Positions 1 through 7,427 of a stretch of 13,443 nucleotides of DNA are shown here, in pieces (positions within the stretch are counted from its first letter, which is position 1; each line of letters begins with the position of its first letter). The stretch is taken from assembly GCA_964516095.1 (NCBI GenBank), contig CAZEYS010000041.1, positions 1 through 13,443 of the forward strand. The letters run 5' to 3'. The notes beneath the pieces are model-generated. The model saw only the letters and a program-made list of their open reading frames with translations, was not told the DNA's origin and ran no database searches. Both the position numbers and the translations under genes were made by a program. Origin of the DNA: Hydrogenothermus sp964516095. GTDB taxonomy: Bacteria; Aquificota; Aquificia; Aquificales; Hydrogenothermaceae.

Positions 1-665
1 ATGGAATAGTTTTAGTTGACCTTGACAGATGTCAAGGATATAGATACTGTATCGCTGGATGTCCTTATAAGAAAATCTACTTTAACCCTAAAATATCCAA
101 ATCAGAAAAATGTATTTTCTGCTTCCCAAGAATTGAAAGAGGTCTTCCTCCTGCATGTGCTCATCAGTGTGTAGGAAGAATTAGATGGGTTGGTTTCTTA
201 GATGACGAAGAGTCTCAAGTTTATAAATTAGTTCATAAATACAAAGTAGCTCTTCCTTTAAGACCTGATTTTGGAACACAACCAAACGTATACTATGTTC
301 CACCAGTTTTATCTCCTCCAACATTTGATGAAGAAGGAAAACCTATAGAAGGTTCTCAAAGAATACCTATGGAATTTTTAGAAAAACTCTTTGGACCAGG
401 TGTTCACCATGCAGCTAAAGTCCTAAAAGAAGAAATGGAAAAAAGAAAAAGAGGTGAGGAATCTGAATTAATGGACATACTCATCTCTTACAGCCACAAA
501 GATATGTTCAGACTCGATGAAAACTACTATCAAAAACTTGCAGAACAACAAGGTCTCAAGGGAACAGAGTTCTTCAAACTTGTTGATTACAGATATGTAC
601 AGGGTCCTCATACTCCTAAAGTTGAAGTTAAAGCTTACTTTGAAGATGTTAAAGAAGGGGAGTAA
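1..665 (+). CDS. NarH-like Fe-S beta subunit of a type II DMSO-reductase-family enzyme (5' partial)
   Basis: The gene enters from outside the window. The open frame runs from base 3 to a TAA at 663-665, giving the last 220 residues; an ATG at 369 is in frame but internal. Counting from base 3, the first visible cluster motif is C10-QG-Y13-RY-C16-IAG-C20, in which Tyr stands where a fourth Cys would be. NarH-type proteins have Trp or Tyr at that site and bind a [3Fe-4S] cluster. The second group is C37-IF-C40 with C52 and C56, and the stretch SEKCIFCFPRIE...CVGRIR is a hallmark of NarH/SerB/ClrB/PcrB/EbdB/NxrB electron-transfer subunits. The N-terminal half with the other clusters and the catalytic subunit lie upstream. 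It should pass electrons between the Mo subunit and the downstream gamma-like cytochrome. The family call is firm, but the substrate (nitrate, nitrite, selenate, chlorate, other) cannot be decided here. Confidence 0.93.
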   Translation, partial: GIVLVDLDRCQGYRYCIAGCPYKKIYFNPKISKSEKCIFCFPRIERGLPPACAHQCVGRIRWVGFLDDEESQVYKLVHKYKVALPLRPDFGTQPNVYYVPPVLSPPTFDEEGKPIEGSQRIPMEFLEKLFGPGVHHAAKVLKEEMEKRKRGEESELMDILISYSHKDMFRLDENYYQKLAEQQGLKGTEFFKLVDYRYVQGPHTPKVEVKAYFEDVKEGE

Positions 666-704
666 TGTCCCCTTCCTTTCTATTCTAATTTGATAAAGAC
701 TATG

Positions 705-711
705 AAGGAGG
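705..711 (+). promoter_or_regulatory. Shine-Dalgarno site that fixes the start at 720
   Basis: AAGGAGG sits 8 bases before the ATG at 720. An in-frame TTG at 690 has no comparable site, and starting there would put charged residues ahead of a normal signal peptide, so 720 is the likely start. Confidence 0.85.
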
Positions 712-719
712 AATTAATA

Positions 720-1904
720 ATGAAAAAAGCTCTAAAAGCTGGTGTGATTGGAACTGCAGCTTTAGCTATAACTGCTTTTGCATCGGATTACTCAGCGTTT
801 TATAAGTATGAAGTTTTAAACGCAAAAAAAGTAAATAAAGATTTAACTACAAATGTAAATGACCCAGTATGGAAATCAGTCCAAGGAAAATATGTTTATC
901 TGTATCCTCAAATCTCTGTTAGATTAAACGATAAAAAGGCAAACCAATTAATCCCTAAGAAAGAACTAAAAAGAGCACTTGTTAAGGTTGCTTACAACAA
1001 CAATGAAATAGCTGTATACGTAAGCTGGAAAGATGATACTCCATCTATTCAAGGGAAATATGACACAGATAGTTTTGGAGATGGAGTAAGTATAGAATTC
1101 CCTAACAAATTTGGAAAAGGAATAACTTTACCTTATATAGGTATGGGAGATACTCACCATCCAGTAACTGTATATCTACAAAAATCTGTTGCTGGCAGGG
1201 ATTACCAAAAGGTATTTGTTTCTGAAGGTTTCGGATCTTTAACAGAGATAAAAGAACCTGGAACAGACATTGCAATGAAATACAACAAAAGAACACATCT
1301 GTGGACAGCTGTTTTCGTTAGACCATTAAAAACTGAAAACTCAAATCTTAAAGCTGGTCTTGTACCAATAGCATTTGCAATCTGGGATGGTAAATTCAAC
1401 GAAAGAGATGGAAACAAATCTCTATCAAGATGGAAATTTATCAGATTACAGGATTATCCTTTAGATAAAGAGTATTTAAGCTATGTAGCTTGGGGAGTTC
1501 CATACAAAAAATTAGGAGACCCAGCAAGAGGAAAACAGTTAACTATCCAGAATGGTTGTAATGCATGTCACATTTATGACGACCAAAAAGTAGCAATGCC
1601 AGGACTTGCTCCAAACCTATCAGATATCGGTGGAATAGCAAATGCTCCATACTTAAGAGAATCTATTGTTAATCCTAATGACGTTATTATTAGAAACTTA
1701 AACCCTAATAGACATTACAACAAATTTGCAAAACCTGATAAGTTCAATGCATATCCTAACAACAGCATGTATTCATGGTACGTTGTAAATCCAGATGGAA
1801 CAATATCTTCTAAAATGCCTCCATTCTCTCACCTATCGGAAAAAGATATTAAAGATATAGTTGCTTACTTGAAAACATTAAGAGACTGGAAAAATTTTAA
1901 GTAA
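720..1904 (+). CDS. Secreted gamma-like subunit: heme b (EbdC/SerC-type) domain fused to a cytochrome c domain
   Basis: This 394-residue protein starts with a Sec signal peptide (MKKALKAG, then a hydrophobic stretch ending ITAFA at about residue 21). Residues about 40-250 resemble the heme-b-binding gamma subunit of type II DMSO reductases (EbdC, SerC, DdhC, PcrC-like). They include the characteristic segment FAIWDGKFNERDGNKSLSRW at about 219-238; Met142 and Lys233 are my guesses for axial ligands. Residues about 265-394 form a class I cytochrome c domain with C280-NA-C283-H284 and a KMPPF segment whose Met366 is the probable distal ligand. It lies 54 bases after the NarH-like gene, so it is probably the third subunit of that enzyme, moving electrons between the Fe-S subunit and a soluble or membrane cytochrome. 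Nitrospira/anammox nitrite oxidoreductases have comparable b+c heme subunits. Stand-alone EbdC-type subunits are shorter and lack the c domain. Confidence 0.85.
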   Translation: MKKALKAGVIGTAALAITAFASDYSAFYKYEVLNAKKVNKDLTTNVNDPVWKSVQGKYVYLYPQISVRLNDKKANQLIPKKELKRALVKVAYNNNEIAVYVSWKDDTPSIQGKYDTDSFGDGVSIEFPNKFGKGITLPYIGMGDTHHPVTVYLQKSVAGRDYQKVFVSEGFGSLTEIKEPGTDIAMKYNKRTHLWTAVFVRPLKTENSNLKAGLVPIAFAIWDGKFNERDGNKSLSRWKFIRLQDYPLDKEYLSYVAWGVPYKKLGDPARGKQLTIQNGCNACHIYDDQKVAMPGLAPNLSDIGGIANAPYLRESIVNPNDVIIRNLNPNRHYNKFAKPDKFNAYPNNSMYSWYVVNPDGTISSKMPPFSHLSEKDIKDIVAYLKTLRDWKNFK

Positions 1905-1928
1905 TTGAGTAAATAGGAGGTAAAAAAA

Positions 1929-2384
1929 ATGAGTTTAAAAAAATTAATAGCCTTATTTGGAGCTGCAATAATAGCCATCAACATATCAACTGCTGTTGCA
2001 GAAGAAGAAGATGATGAAGACAATGAAGTTGATTTGACTAGTGCTGTTATAACTGCTGTTACATGTGCAAAAGCAGCAGAAGAAACTGGAGAGTTCTCAG
2101 TTTTATCGTCATGTCCACCACATGAAGCTTTCGCTGGAGTTCCTGCAGATAAAATATACACTGCTCCACCAAGAATAGTTGTCTTTGATGTTACTGAAGG
2201 AGACTATTACTTAGTAAAGGCAAACAAAGTTTTAACATACTCAGACTTACTTGAAGGTTATGGTGGAAGTTTAGATGGTTCAGGTGTTGTTGTTGGAGAA
2301 AAAAATGGTATTCCAGTAGTAGAATTTGAAGAAGCACAAGTAACTCCAAAACCAAAACCAGGATTTTTCAAAGGTTGTTTATAA
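1929..2384 (+). CDS. Secreted acidic protein of unknown function in the type II Mo-enzyme operon
   Basis: I do not recognise this 151-residue protein. It begins 24 bases after the cytochrome gene with a strong AGGAGG site (1916-1921), so it is almost certainly co-transcribed. A Sec signal peptide (residues 1-24, ending STAVA) is followed by a very acidic stretch, EEEDDEDNE. The mature part has three cysteines: C46, C62 in SCPPHEAF, and C150 as the second-last residue in GFFKGCL. The middle (about 80-135) has a beta-rich look (RIVVFDVTEGDYYLVKANKV). There is no CxxCH heme motif, no ferredoxin motif and no membrane span beyond the signal. It could be a fourth periplasmic subunit, an assembly factor or a metal-binding partner of the enzyme. 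The coding call is firm; the function is open. Confidence 0.85.
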   Translation: MSLKKLIALFGAAIIAINISTAVAEEEDDEDNEVDLTSAVITAVTCAKAAEETGEFSVLSSCPPHEAFAGVPADKIYTAPPRIVVFDVTEGDYYLVKANKVLTYSDLLEGYGGSLDGSGVVVGEKNGIPVVEFEEAQVTPKPKPGFFKGCL

Positions 2385-2416
2385 CCTGAAAATAAATCTA
2401 TTTTCTTTAAAAATTC

Positions 2417-2445
2417 AGGGGGAAGTTTTAAGTCCCCCTTTTTTT
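2417..2445 (+). terminator. Rho-independent terminator ending the first operon
   Basis: A 7-bp stem AGGGGGA / TCCCCCT (2417-2423 and 2433-2439) with a 9-base loop is followed by an unbroken T run to 2445. It lies 33 bases after the last stop codon and separates the two Mo-enzyme operons. Confidence 0.9.
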
Positions 2446-2500
2446 ATTTAAAAAAATATGTTAAATATAACCTTTATTGAATGAAATCGATAAAACCTTT

Positions 2501-2506
2501 AGGAGG
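2501..2506 (+). promoter_or_regulatory. Shine-Dalgarno site that fixes the start at 2514
   Basis: AGGAGG ends 7 bases before the ATG at 2514. An in-frame ATG at 2481 has no such site, and starting there would turn this element into codons. The protein from 2514, MRLGFLVDLSRCMGC, also starts as this subunit family normally does. Confidence 0.85.
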
Positions 2507-2513
2507 ATGGCCT

Positions 2514-3149
2514 ATGAGATTAGGATTTCTTGTCGACCTCAGTCGATGTATGGGATGTATGGCCTGTGCTGTGTCATGTAAAGCTGAAAATAACGTACCA
2601 CTGCACAGCTGGAGGCTTAGAGTAAAATATATTGACCAGGGTGAGTTTCCTAACACAAAAAGACACTTTGTTCCGTTGAGATGTAACCATTGTGATAATG
2701 CTCCTTGTGAAAGAATATGTCCGGTTTCTGCCCTTCACTATCTACCAAACGGAATAGTAAACGTAGACCACGATAGATGTATAGGATGTGCTTCATGTAT
2801 GATGGCATGTCCATACAATGCAATTTATCTTGACCCTATAACAAATTCAGCAGATAAGTGTACTTACTGTGCGCATAGAATCGAAGTTGGAATGATGCCT
2901 GCCTGTGTAGTAGCATGTCCCACACACGCAAATATTTTTGGAGATTTGGATGACCCAGAATCAGAAATTTCTAAGTATCTACAACAACATAGAGATGTTA
3001 TGGTAAGAAAACCAGAACTCAATACACATCCTAAACATTTCTATGTAAGAGGTTCTACTGTAGCCCTTGATCCACTTGCATCAGAAAGACCTGAAGGATA
3101 CACTCTCTTTACTGAAGTCAAATTTTTAGACCATATAGGAGGGAATTAA
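2514..3149 (+). CDS. Four-cluster [4Fe-4S] ferredoxin subunit (B) of a sulfur-type molybdoenzyme
   Basis: This 211-residue protein has sixteen cysteines in four groups: C12/15/18/22, C57/60/65/69, C89/92/95/99 and C116/119/131/135. That is the complete DmsB/PsrB/TtrB/SoeB/SreB pattern with four [4Fe-4S] clusters, and no Cys is replaced. It has no export signal, as expected if it is carried across the membrane bound to the Tat-exported A subunit. Its place in the complex is between the membrane subunit C and the catalytic subunit A, as an electron wire. The C gene starts 2 bases after its stop and shares the AGGAGGG at its 3' end, so translation is probably coupled. The family is certain. Which sulfur compound (or other substrate) the complex uses is not set by this subunit. 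Confidence 0.93.
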   Translation: MRLGFLVDLSRCMGCMACAVSCKAENNVPLHSWRLRVKYIDQGEFPNTKRHFVPLRCNHCDNAPCERICPVSALHYLPNGIVNVDHDRCIGCASCMMACPYNAIYLDPITNSADKCTYCAHRIEVGMMPACVVACPTHANIFGDLDDPESEISKYLQQHRDVMVRKPELNTHPKHFYVRGSTVALDPLASERPEGYTLFTEVKFLDHIGGN

Positions 3150-3151
3150 TT

Positions 3152-4036
3152 ATGTTAGGAGCAGAAGTTACTTTTGATGTAGCTTTACCTAAGATAGTTT
3201 GGGGATGGTTGGTTTCCACAAATATGTGGGCAAAAAGTATAGCAACTGGAACATTCTTACTTGGACTTTATTTCATAAAAAAATATCCTGAACAAGATAG
3301 CTTTTTTAGAAAATGGGTTCCTATTTTAGGTCTTATATTTATCGGTATCACTTTATTAGTTACCGTCTTAGACTTACATCATATGTTTAGATTTTGGAAA
3401 ATATTCGCATTTGCTCATTTCACTTCAGCAGTTACCCTTGGTGCATGGGTTGTTTCTGGTTTTGTAATAATACTATTAATAGCCTTCTGGTCATGGGTTA
3501 CTGGAAATAAAAAACTTTTCGATAAAGTAATGATTCCAGGATTTATACTTGCTTTCTTTGCTACGATTTATACTGCTGGAATTATGGGAGAAGCAACAGG
3601 TAGAGAAGTATGGGTATTCCCATCTGAAATGATTTCAATGCTACTTAGTGCAATGATAGCAGGTTCTGCAGCTTTCTTAATAGTTGATGCTATTTACGGA
3701 AAAGTGCTAAAAGAAAATGTAAGAAGAGAATTAGGATACATACTTTTTGGAAGTGCTGGTATAGCGGCTGCTATGTTTATTGGAGAACTATTCTTTGCAA
3801 AAATGCACAGTGAATTTGCTTACAAAGTTGTGGAACAACTGGCCTTTGGGGAAGTAGCTCCTTTCTTCTGGGGTGGAATGTTCTTAACATTTATAATCCC
3901 AATGATTTTAGTTGGAATAGCCAACGAGAACAGAAAATACCATTATGCCTTTTTAGGAGCATTAAGTGCAATAGTTGGACTATGGCTTATAAAACATGCA
4001 TGGTTAATAGCTCCTCAAACATTACCATTAAGTTAA
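3152..4036 (+). CDS. NrfD/PsrC-family membrane quinone-reactive subunit (C)
   Basis: This 294-residue integral membrane protein shows about eight hydrophobic segments (near residues 15-38, 53-72, 88-112, 127-147, 160-178, 195-213, 230-253 and 266-284). DLHHMFRFWKIF at about 74-85, followed by HFTSAVTLGAWV, matches the conserved loop and helix of NrfD/PsrC/TtrC/SoeC proteins (DL..P.RF ... S.M..GAW). No histidine pattern for heme b is obvious, as in PsrC. The role is to exchange electrons with the quinone pool and anchor the B and A subunits on the periplasmic side. The length fits SoeC/PsrC-type subunits and is shorter than ten-helix forms. It lies between B and A in one transcription unit, with AGGAGG at 3137-3142. 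Confidence 0.9.
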   Translation: MLGAEVTFDVALPKIVWGWLVSTNMWAKSIATGTFLLGLYFIKKYPEQDSFFRKWVPILGLIFIGITLLVTVLDLHHMFRFWKIFAFAHFTSAVTLGAWVVSGFVIILLIAFWSWVTGNKKLFDKVMIPGFILAFFATIYTAGIMGEATGREVWVFPSEMISMLLSAMIAGSAAFLIVDAIYGKVLKENVRRELGYILFGSAGIAAAMFIGELFFAKMHSEFAYKVVEQLAFGEVAPFFWGGMFLTFIIPMILVGIANENRKYHYAFLGALSAIVGLWLIKHAWLIAPQTLPLS

Positions 4037-4053
4037 TTAGGAGGGTAGCATAG

Positions 4054-7000
4054 ATGAGAACAACAAGAAGAAACTTTTTAAAAAGTGTTGCTGCTGCTGT
4101 AGGAGGCGCAGCTCTTGTTAAAGGAGTAGTAGAGAAAACAACTCCTCAGGCAGTAGCTTCAGAAGAAACAAATTTAACATTTACTCCACAACAACTTAAC
4201 TACTACCCACCATTTGATAAATGGAACGATTGGAAAGAACCATCAGGGGATTACTGGAAAAAACACGGTGGAGCTTTAAGAAATGGCGTTAAATTAATTA
4301 ACTATATGATAATTCCAACAGTTTGTTCAAACTGTGAAGCTGCTTGTGGTCTAACTGCATGGGTTGATAAAGATGCAATGGTCGTTAGAAAGTTTATGGG
4401 TAATCCTTTCCACTCTGGTTCAAGAGGTAGAAACTGTGCAAAAGGTTATGCAACTCTATCTCAGATGTATGACCCAGATAGAATTCCATTTCCTTTAAAA
4501 AGAGCTCCTGGTTCTAAAAGAGGAGAAGGTAAATGGGTAAGAACAACATGGGACGAGGCTCTTGAAACAATTGGAAAAAGAATGAGAGAAGTTATAAAAA
4601 AAGCAAAAAACGGTGATGAATATGCTAAAAAGATGATTATGTATCATGTTGGAAGACCAAATTACAATGGTTTCCAACCAAGAGTTGTTTGGACATGGGG
4701 TGGAGATTATCACAACTCACATACAAACTTCTGTTCATCAGGTGGTAGACTTGGTTCTATCACATGGTCAGGTGATGATAGAACTTCACCAGATTTTGCA
4801 AATTCAAGACTTATATTCTTATCTTCTTCCCACGCTGCCGACGCAGGACACTATTACCAACAGCACGCAGGGTACATAGCAGACGCAAGAGCTAAAGGTG
4901 CTAAACTCGTTGTAATGGATCCAAGACTTTCAAACTCTGCAGGAATGGCAGATTTATGGATTCCAGCATGGCCTGGAACAGAAGCTGCAATATTCCTTGC
5001 AATGGCAAGCAGATTATTACAGGAAGACAAATACAATAGACCTTTTGTAGAAAGATGGTTTAACTGGAAGACTTTTATAAAAGATAAAGATTATCTAAAT
5101 TACCTTAAAAAGGAAGGTATCATATCAAAAGTCCCAGAAGGTGAAACTTTTGATGACTTTATAGCTGTACTAAAAGAAATTTACAAACCTTATACTTTTG
5201 AATGGGCAGCAGAAGAAACGAAAGTACCAATAGACAGACTTGAAAAACTATATGAAATGATTTTATGGGCTGGAGATAGAATTACTTCATATTTCTGGAG
5301 AGCACAGGCTGCAGGAAACCGTGGTGGATGGATGTCTGCAGGAAGAACAGGAAACTTCTTACTGGCTCTAACAGGTTCAATAGGTGGAGTAGGTGGAACA
5401 GGATGGCACCACTGGCATGCTCTTGGAGTAGGGAATAATGGAGGAGCTTCAACTTTAGCAGACAAACCAGACCCTGTTGATGCTTGGAGTGAATTATTAT
5501 GGCCTCCTGAATGGCCTATATCAGCATACGAACTTAGTATTATACTTCCTCACCTTCTTTCTGATGACGAATGGAGAAAAAAATGGGAAAAAAGAGGTCT
5601 TAAAATTCCAGATAAAGTTGAAGTCTGGTTTGGAAGAATGTATAACCCAGTATGGACAAACCCAGATGGATTTAGATGGATACAAACTTTAACAGATGAA
5701 AATAAATTTGGTTTAACTATTCATATGTCTCCAACATGGTCTGAGACAAGCTGGTATGTTGATTACATACTCCCAGTAGGACTTGCTGGAGAAAGACACG
5801 ATAACCAGACAGCTGAAACAAAACCAGAAAGATGGACTGCTTTCAGACAGCCTGTGTTAAGAGTTGCTTTAATGAAAATGGGATGGAAACCGGAAGTTCC
5901 ATGGAGAGCTACATTAGAAGCACATAAAAAAGCAGGTCTTGGGGAAGTTTGGGAAGATGATGAGTTCTGGATTAATTTAGCATGGGCTATAGACCCAGAT
6001 GGAGAACTTGGAATAAGAAAATACTGGGAATCTAAAAAGAACCCTGGCCACCCAGTTACAATAGAAGAATGGTATAATGCAGCATTCAGCACAATACCAG
6101 GCTTGAAAAAGATATGTGAAAAAATGGGCATAACTCCTTATGAATATATGAGAGATAGAGGTGCATGGACAGAAGAAACAAATGTTTACAATGTAATGGA
6201 AAGAGAAGTTCCTTATGACCCTGTGAAAAATGCAATAAAAGTAAAAGGAAAATGGATACCACTTTCTGAATGTGATATAGATGAAAACGGTGCTGTATTC
6301 TTAAAACACCATAACGCTAAAAAGTATCATTCAGAAAGACATACCATTGCAGTTAAAAAAGACGGAAAATTCCTTAAAGGTTTCCACACTCCAACTGGAC
6401 ATCTTGAGTTCTATTCAAAAACACTGGTTGAGTTCAAATGGCCTGAGTATGCAATTCCTATTTATCCAAGAACAAATGAACAAAGACAAAAATGGATACA
6501 CATCTTATCTCATGTTCACCACTCATACATGAAAGAAGAAAATGCTTTTGCATTAAATCCAATATTCAGACTTCCATATAACATCCATACACGTTCAGTA
6601 AACGCAAAATGGTTAATGGAAATTTCTCAAAACCACAACCCTGTATGGATTTATGAAGGAGATGCAAAAAGATTAGGTATAAAAAGAGGAGAACCAGTAA
6701 AGGTTAGAGTTATAGATACTCTAACAGGTATAGAAACAGGTTACTTTGTTGGTATGGCAATGCCTACACAAGCTATAAGACCAGGTGTTGTTGCATGTTC
6801 TCACCACCAAGGTAGATGGAGAGTAAGAAACTTTGTAAATGTAGAAGGTTTTGACCAACCTCTTGGAATAATGACATTTGGTTCAACTTTAGTAGACTTA
6901 CAAAGAGATGGAAACACTTGGAAAATGAGAATTAAAGAAGGAACCTTGCCAAGAGAAGTTAAAAAGACACATCACGAAAAAGGATTAGATTGGCCTTATC

Positions 7001-7338
7001 CAGAATTTAACAAAGATATTAAAGATGTATGGTGGAAGGGAACCACAGGTGTATGGCAAAATGCAGTATTCCCTCCAAACCCAGATCCACTCTCAGGTAT
7101 GCAGTGCTGGCATAAGAAAGTACTCTTAGAAAAAGGCGGTCCAGATGATAAAATAGGTGATGTTGTGGTAAATACAGATGCTACATTTAAAGTCTATCAA
7201 GCATGGAGAGACCAACTTACAAGACCAGCTCCAGGACCAGATAACCTAAGAAGACCAAAATGGATGCCAAGACCATGGTATCCACACACAGATAGCTCTT
7301 ATTATATGCCAGGTGGACCTTCTCATTCTGAAGAATAA
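4054..7338 (+). CDS. Tat-exported molybdopterin oxidoreductase catalytic subunit (A), Sre/Soe/Ttr-like
   Basis: This 1094-residue catalytic subunit carries a clear Tat signal at the N-terminus (T4-RRNFLK followed by AAAVGGAALV), so the enzyme faces the periplasm. C91-SN-C94-EAA-C98 with C128 forms the proximal [4Fe-4S] site. NSHTNFC227SSGGRLG is where this family keeps its Mo ligand, so C227 is the likely Mo-coordinating cysteine, as in Psr/Phs/Ttr/Sre rather than Asp (Nar) or Ser (Dms). GAKLVVMDPRLSNSA and the later IMTFGS region belong to the bis-MGD binding domains. Its length is well above PsrA/PhsA (about 750) and close to TtrA and archaeal SreA (about 1000). It follows the C gene by 17 bases with AGGAGGG at 4039-4045. 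A quinone-linked sulfur-compound reductase or a sulfite-oxidising SoeA-type enzyme are the leading options. Tetrathionate or arsenate cannot be excluded by eye. Confidence 0.93.
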   Translation: MRTTRRNFLKSVAAAVGGAALVKGVVEKTTPQAVASEETNLTFTPQQLNYYPPFDKWNDWKEPSGDYWKKHGGALRNGVKLINYMIIPTVCSNCEAACGLTAWVDKDAMVVRKFMGNPFHSGSRGRNCAKGYATLSQMYDPDRIPFPLKRAPGSKRGEGKWVRTTWDEALETIGKRMREVIKKAKNGDEYAKKMIMYHVGRPNYNGFQPRVVWTWGGDYHNSHTNFCSSGGRLGSITWSGDDRTSPDFANSRLIFLSSSHAADAGHYYQQHAGYIADARAKGAKLVVMDPRLSNSAGMADLWIPAWPGTEAAIFLAMASRLLQEDKYNRPFVERWFNWKTFIKDKDYLNYLKKEGIISKVPEGETFDDFIAVLKEIYKPYTFEWAAEETKVPIDRLEKLYEMILWAGDRITSYFWRAQAAGNRGGWMSAGRTGNFLLALTGSIGGVGGTGWHHWHALGVGNNGGASTLADKPDPVDAWSELLWPPEWPISAYELSIILPHLLSDDEWRKKWEKRGLKIPDKVEVWFGRMYNPVWTNPDGFRWIQTLTDENKFGLTIHMSPTWSETSWYVDYILPVGLAGERHDNQTAETKPERWTAFRQPVLRVALMKMGWKPEVPWRATLEAHKKAGLGEVWEDDEFWINLAWAIDPDGELGIRKYWESKKNPGHPVTIEEWYNAAFSTIPGLKKICEKMGITPYEYMRDRGAWTEETNVYNVMEREVPYDPVKNAIKVKGKWIPLSECDIDENGAVFLKHHNAKKYHSERHTIAVKKDGKFLKGFHTPTGHLEFYSKTLVEFKWPEYAIPIYPRTNEQRQKWIHILSHVHHSYMKEENAFALNPIFRLPYNIHTRSVNAKWLMEISQNHNPVWIYEGDAKRLGIKRGEPVKVRVIDTLTGIETGYFVGMAMPTQAIRPGVVACSHHQGRWRVRNFVNVEGFDQPLGIMTFGSTLVDLQRDGNTWKMRIKEGTLPREVKKTHHEKGLDWPYPEFNKDIKDVWWKGTTGVWQNAVFPPNPDPLSGMQCWHKKVLLEKGGPDDKIGDVVVNTDATFKVYQAWRDQLTRPAPGPDNLRRPKWMPRPWYPHTDSSYYMPGGPSHSEE

Positions 7339-7349
7339 ATTAAATTATA

Positions 7350-7369
7350 AAGGGGGTGTATGCCCCCTT
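7350..7369 (+). terminator. GC-rich hairpin after the catalytic gene, weak or partial terminator
   Basis: AAGGGGG / CCCCCTT (7350-7356 and 7363-7369) with a 6-base loop sits 12 bases after the stop. It is followed by ATTTATC rather than a real T run, so it is more likely a leaky terminator or an mRNA-stabilising 3' structure than a full stop. Confidence 0.5.
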
Positions 7370-7408
7370 ATTTATCAAGTCTGCTATTAAAAAGTGGATT
7401 TGATAAAT
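7370..7408 (+). repeat. Long imperfect inverted repeat in the leader of the chaperone gene
   Basis: Bases 7370-7385 pair with 7393-7408: 16 consecutive pairs, three of them G-U, with a 7-base loop. The outer nine pairs (ATTTATCAA / TTGATAAAT) are perfect. It directly follows the GC hairpin and ends 6 bases before the ribosome site of the next gene. It could set the ratio of enzyme subunits to chaperone, be an RNA-processing site, or be an operator. Confidence 0.6.
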
Positions 7409-7427
7409 AAAAATAGAGAGGTTTTCC

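Noticed and set aside
369..665. Separate 98-residue gene starting at ATG 369
   Set aside because: The frame is open upstream to the window edge and encodes NarH-type cluster motifs continuous with this part, so it is the C-terminal end of a longer gene.
690..719. TTG at 690 as start of the diheme cytochrome
   Set aside because: The ATG at 720 has an ideal AAGGAGG 8 bases upstream and starts a normal signal peptide.
1865..2161. Minus-strand ORF rich in serine opposite the acidic secreted protein
   Set aside because: Its Ser/Ala runs mirror the GAA/GAT codons of the plus-strand gene, which has a ribosome site and signal peptide; a shadow frame.
2481..2513. Upstream in-frame ATG at 2481 as start of the four-cluster ferredoxin
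   Set aside because: No ribosome site precedes it, and the strong AGGAGG at 2501-2506 would become coding; 2514 fits both the site and the family's N-terminus.
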